A DNA stretch of 64,000 nt from Rhizobium sp. CF080 (lineage in GTDB: Bacteria; Pseudomonadota; Alphaproteobacteria; Rhizobiales; Rhizobiaceae), in NCBI RefSeq assembly GCF_000282095.2, contig NZ_AKKC02000004.1:682001-746000 (forward strand), given 5' to 3'. A program made the translations under genes and the position numbers. Of this stretch, positions 61,145-64,000 are shown in pieces. Each line of letters starts with the position of its first letter. Position 1 is the stretch's first letter. The notes under the pieces are model-generated. The model was given only the letters and a program-made list of their open reading frames with translations. It was not told the DNA's origin and did no database searches.

Positions 61145-62884
61145 ATGCGCGACTTTTCCGCCTTCTTTGCCAAATACGGTTGGCCGGAAAACAAGGGCCG
61201 GCTGCCTTTCTGCATCGGCCATCGTGGCGCGAGCGGCCATGAGCGGGAAAACACGCTGACCGCCTTTCGCCGCGCCGCCGAACTCGGCGCCGAAATGTGG
61301 GAACTCGACACCCAGATGACCTCGGACGGCGTGGTCGTCATCTCCCATGACGACCATCTGCAACGGGTCTTCCAGAAGGACCTGCACATCTCGCAGATGA
61401 CCTTTGCCGAGCTGCGCGCGGCGGTACCGGATGTGCCGAGCTTTGCGGAAGTCGCCGCACTCGGCCGGGAGACCGGCTGCGGGCTCTATGTCGAGCTGAA
61501 GCGGCCGAGCACCGGCCCGCTCTGCTGGCAGCATCTGAAGGACATGGATCAGCGCTTCGCCTGTCTCGGTTCCTTCGATACCGCCCAGGTGCGCGAACTG
61601 CGCGAGATAGGCTGCGATTATCCGCTCTCGGTGCTGATCCGCGTCGGCCACGATCCGCATGCGGCAGGCGAGGCGGCTGGTGCCGACATCCTGCATCTCT
61701 GCTGGGAAAAGGCGAGCGACACGCCGCAGGAATTCGTCACCGAGGAACTGATCGACAGGGCTTTTGCCGACGGCAAGGAGATCGTGCTCTGGCATGAGGA
61801 GCGGCCGGACGTGCTGAAGGATATCATGGTCCTGCCGGTGCTCGGCATTTGCACCGACTTGCCGGACCTGATGCGGCCGAGGGAAATGAGCGGCATATCC
61901 CGCGAGCAGCGGCGCGTCACCTCCTTCGATGTCGCCCGTGCGGCCGGTGTCTCCCGCGCCGCCGTATCACGCGCCTTCACCCCCGATGCCAGCGTTTCGG
62001 AAAAAACCCGGCAGAAGGTCTACCAGGCGGCCAAGGAGCTCGGCTATCGGGTCAACTATCTCGCCCGCAGCCTCACCAACAAGCGGTCCGATTTCGTCGG
62101 CCTGGTGGCCGCCGGCCTCGACAATCCGTTCCGCACCCAGCAGCTCGAAAACCTGGCCCGCGCGCTGATCGCCCGCAACTACCGGCCGATCCTGCTGCCG
62201 ACCTCCAAGGAAGCGGACAGCGCCACCGTCATCGGCCAGTTGCTGCATTACGCCGTCTCCGGTGTCATCATCACCTCGGATGCGCCGCCCTCGCATATCT
62301 TCGAGGAATGCGCGGTCGAGGGCGTGCCGATCGTGCTGGTCAACAAGGGCGAGGACTTCCCCTTTGTCGACCGGGTCGTTTCCGATGACCGGATGTCGGG
62401 TTACACCGCGGTCGACCATCTCGTCGAAACGGGGGCCAAGAAGCTCGCCGTCATCGCCGGCACGTCCGTCTCTTATTCCTCGCGCCGCCGCGCCGAGGCT
62501 TTTCAGAGCCGCTGCCAGATGCTCGGGCTCGATGCGCCGCTGATCCCGGTCGCCATCAACGACTATGCCCACGGCCACGAGGCGGCGCAGACGCTGATCG
62601 ACCTGGGCATCGACGGGGTCTTCTCGGTCAACGACTACATGGCCTGCGGCGTTCTCGACGGGCTCGCCAAGGCCGGCCGGAGCTACGGGTCTGTCAAGGT
62701 GATCGGCCATGACGACATCCCTCAGGCAAGCTGGTCGGCCTATGACCTCACCACCTTCGTACAGCCCTGCGACGTACAGGCGGAGCAGGTGATCGATCTC
62801 CTGACCAGCCGCATGTCCGAACCGGACGCTGTGGCAAGGGTGGAATTCACGCCGGTGACGCTGGTCAAAAGAAGAAGTGCATAA
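61145..62884 (+). CDS. Glycerophosphodiester phosphodiesterase fused to a LacI-family repressor
   Basis: A 579-residue two-part protein. Residues about 20-242 are a GDPD TIM barrel with the catalytic set intact: His26-Arg-Gly, Glu35-Asn-Thr, Glu53-x-Asp55, His68-Asp69, Glu117-x-Lys119 and the closing GICTDLPDL. Residues 258-312 are a LacI helix-turn-helix (TSFDVARAAGVSRAAVSRAF, hinge helix NYLARSLTNKRS) and 316-579 a full sugar-binding effector domain. The frame is continuous with no stop, frameshift or second ribosome site between the parts. ATG 61145 has GGAGG at 5 bases. It probably cleaves the imported phosphodiester while repressing the operon. Expected cytoplasmic. Confidence 0.88.
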   Translation: MRDFSAFFAKYGWPENKGRLPFCIGHRGASGHERENTLTAFRRAAELGAEMWELDTQMTSDGVVVISHDDHLQRVFQKDLHISQMTFAELRAAVPDVPSFAEVAALGRETGCGLYVELKRPSTGPLCWQHLKDMDQRFACLGSFDTAQVRELREIGCDYPLSVLIRVGHDPHAAGEAAGADILHLCWEKASDTPQEFVTEELIDRAFADGKEIVLWHEERPDVLKDIMVLPVLGICTDLPDLMRPREMSGISREQRRVTSFDVARAAGVSRAAVSRAFTPDASVSEKTRQKVYQAAKELGYRVNYLARSLTNKRSDFVGLVAAGLDNPFRTQQLENLARALIARNYRPILLPTSKEADSATVIGQLLHYAVSGVIITSDAPPSHIFEECAVEGVPIVLVNKGEDFPFVDRVVSDDRMSGYTAVDHLVETGAKKLAVIAGTSVSYSSRRRAEAFQSRCQMLGLDAPLIPVAINDYAHGHEAAQTLIDLGIDGVFSVNDYMACGVLDGLAKAGRSYGSVKVIGHDDIPQASWSAYDLTTFVQPCDVQAEQVIDLLTSRMSEPDAVARVEFTPVTLVKRRSA

Positions 62885-63709
62885 ATGGCATCTGCATTCG
62901 ATCTCTCCTCTCTGCAATCCCGGGAAAGAACCGCAATCGAGGTCGCCCGCCGGGTCGGCATGCAGGCTGCCGCCTTCCGCGCCGAGGCTCTTCCCGAAAC
63001 GCTCGGTGTCGAGAACAAGGGCCTGCAGGATTTCGTCACCGTCGCCGACAAGCGGGCGGAAGAAGCGATCCGTGCATCCCTGCTCGGCGAATTCCCCGAC
63101 GATTCCTTCATGGGCGAGGAGGGTGGGGGGCATTCCGGAGAGCGGGGCACCTGGGTGGTCGACCCGATCGACGGCACCACCAATTTCATCCGAGGCTTTC
63201 GCCACTGGGGCGTCTCGATCGCCTTCGTTGCCGGCGGCAAGATCCTGGTGGGCGTGATCTATGACGCGGCGCAGGACCGGGTTTTCCACGCGATCCGGGG
63301 TGAGGGGGCCTTCAAGGACGGCAAGCCGATCGCGGTGGCCAGGACCAGCGATCCCAACCACGCGATCGCCATTCTCGGCCATTCCCGCCGCACGGATTTC
63401 GAAGACTACCTTGCGATCTCCCGAAAGCTCTACGAGCGCGGTATCGATTACCGCCGCATGGGCGCTGCTGCAATCGGTCTTATCCGCGTTGCTGAGGGCG
63501 TGTCCGATCTCTATTACGAACGGCACCTCTCCTCGTGGGACATGCTTGCCGGCGTTCTGATCGCCTCGGAGGCCGGCGCCACGATCGCTGTGCCGCCGCT
63601 CGACGAACTGCTTTCCCGCGGCGGGCCGGTGGTTGCCTGTTCGCCGGGTCTTACCGATGAATTCGCCTTCCTGATGGAAATGGAAGGCCTGCTTGCAGAT
63701 GCGGAGTAA
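62885..63709 (+). CDS. Inositol-monophosphatase-family phosphatase
   Basis: A 274-residue Mg-dependent sugar-phosphate phosphatase of the IMPase family: Glu78-Glu79 (GEEGGG), Asp93-Pro-Ile-Asp96-Gly-Thr-Thr (metal site) and the C-terminal SSWDMLAG. Starts directly after the fusion gene's stop. In the operon it would remove phosphate from the sugar- or inositol-phosphate released by the phosphodiesterase, as AccG does after AccF in agrocinopine use (by memory). Could also act on histidinol phosphate or 3',5'-PAP; context argues otherwise. Confidence 0.88.
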   Translation: MASAFDLSSLQSRERTAIEVARRVGMQAAAFRAEALPETLGVENKGLQDFVTVADKRAEEAIRASLLGEFPDDSFMGEEGGGHSGERGTWVVDPIDGTTNFIRGFRHWGVSIAFVAGGKILVGVIYDAAQDRVFHAIRGEGAFKDGKPIAVARTSDPNHAIAILGHSRRTDFEDYLAISRKLYERGIDYRRMGAAAIGLIRVAEGVSDLYYERHLSSWDMLAGVLIASEAGATIAVPPLDELLSRGGPVVACSPGLTDEFAFLMEMEGLLADAE

Positions 63710-63763
63710 TGCGATCAGATAGCAGACGGATTGACCCTGCACATGCCGAGGTCAATGTATAGG

Positions 63764-63785
63764 GAGGAATCCGTTCGGGTTCCTG
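63764..63785 (+). promoter_or_regulatory. Hairpin/operator-like dyad between the phosphatase and the next LacI gene
   Basis: AGGAATCC-GTTC-GGGTTCCT, 8-base arms with one mismatch (G-U in RNA). It may be an operator of a LacI protein or a weak terminator of the preceding operon. Confidence 0.35.
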
Positions 63786-63807
63786 ACACCTCTGCTAAGT
63801 GATTTTG

Positions 63808-64000
63808 ATGCCATTCGAAGACAAAAAGAAAAGCCGCGTGACGCTTCTCGACGTGGCGGCGCGCGCCAATGTGTCGCGCGCGACCGCCTCGCTCGTCATC
63901 CGCAAGAGCCCGCTGGTCGGCGCTGACACGCGGGCGCGGGTCGAGGAGGCGATGCGCGAACTCGGTTACGTCTACAATATGGGTGCCGCCCGGCTTAGGG
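63808..64000 (+). CDS. LacI-family regulator, N-terminal part (cut by window end)
   Basis: The first 64 codons of a LacI-type regulator: VTLLDVAARANVSRATASLV is the helix-turn-helix, followed by ADTRARVEEAMRELGYVYN and the start of the hinge (MGAARLR). The effector domain is beyond the window. ATG 63808 lacks a good ribosome site. With the fusion protein, this makes two LacI domains within 2.7 kb, so two regulators may act on this locus. Confidence 0.82.
   Translation, partial: MPFEDKKKSRVTLLDVAARANVSRATASLVIRKSPLVGADTRARVEEAMRELGYVYNMGAARLR

Noticed and set aside
63764-63785. tRNA T-arm-like GTTCGGGTTC string
   Set aside because: No cloverleaf can be folded around it; better explained as an operator or hairpin dyad.

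Overview
The window is chromosome-like DNA from an alphaproteobacterium, most likely a member of the Rhizobiaceae. The evidence is a uniformly GC-rich coding style, a pcaQ-pcaDCHGB arrangement with a PcaQ-type operator, a divergent pobA/pobR pair, DUF992, DUF1206 and TIGR02587/TIGR02588 proteins, EcfG-type promoters and rhizobial intergenic palindromic repeats. The species cannot be settled from the sequence. No rRNA, tRNA, CRISPR array, prophage or insertion sequence was recognised.

Positions 1-27000 read as a lignin-aromatics funnel interrupted by housekeeping and stress genes. A hydroxycinnamate block (2-8309) carries an SDR fragment, two p-hydroxycinnamoyl-CoA hydratase/lyase paralogs, an NDP-forming acyl-CoA synthetase, an aryl-aldehyde dehydrogenase and two acyl-CoA dehydrogenases. 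It should turn cinnamates and dihydrocinnamates into benzaldehydes and benzoates. From 8.3 to 21 kb there are small membrane, envelope and stress-type genes (YqaE/Pmp3, GNAT, GFA, DUF1194, TIGR02587/88, PAP2, DUF1206, DUF992, a protease-like protein without a catalytic triad, glycerate kinase). Within them sits pobA/pobR (4-hydroxybenzoate to protocatechuate). pcaQ and pcaDCHGB (21.2-25.9 kb) then take protocatechuate to 3-oxoadipate. A Phd/VapC-type toxin-antitoxin pair, a VOC protein and a chemoreceptor follow.

Positions 29059-48954 are the most unusual part. This gene set contains a GntR/FCD regulator, a LysR regulator, a tripartite tricarboxylate-type transporter (fused TctA-TctB plus a separate TctC), a ThDP-dependent enzyme, an M20 amidohydrolase, an alpha/beta-hydrolase, the UbiX/UbiD pair and a molybdenum hydroxylase system. 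The last has two different large subunits, one 2Fe-2S subunit, one FAD subunit and a leaderless binding-protein-like protein. Five intergenic copies of an 11-bp element of the form TTGTCATACAA lie in front of these transcription units and tie them into one putative regulon. I read it as an undescribed catabolic pathway for a carboxylated (hetero)aromatic acid: uptake, Mo-dependent hydroxylation, prFMN-dependent decarboxylation, and ThDP- or hydrolase-dependent cleavage. The substrate is not identifiable from sequence.

From 49 to 56 kb come a MarR regulator with a strong operator, a tiny membrane peptide, a gamma-glutamyltransferase and a molybdate transporter (modA, then modBC) with Mo-box-like palindromes. 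Two tandem small secreted proteins lie inside the mod locus, and a BrnT/BrnA pair follows it. The mod genes may feed the Mo hydroxylases upstream.

The right end (56.4-64 kb) is an ABC sugar-type importer operon followed by a glycerophosphodiester phosphodiesterase fused to a LacI repressor, then an inositol-monophosphatase-family phosphatase. A second LacI gene is cut by the window edge. The enzyme set resembles the agrocinopine (acc) scheme: import a phosphodiester, cleave it, dephosphorylate it. The enzyme-repressor fusion is the second standout of the window.
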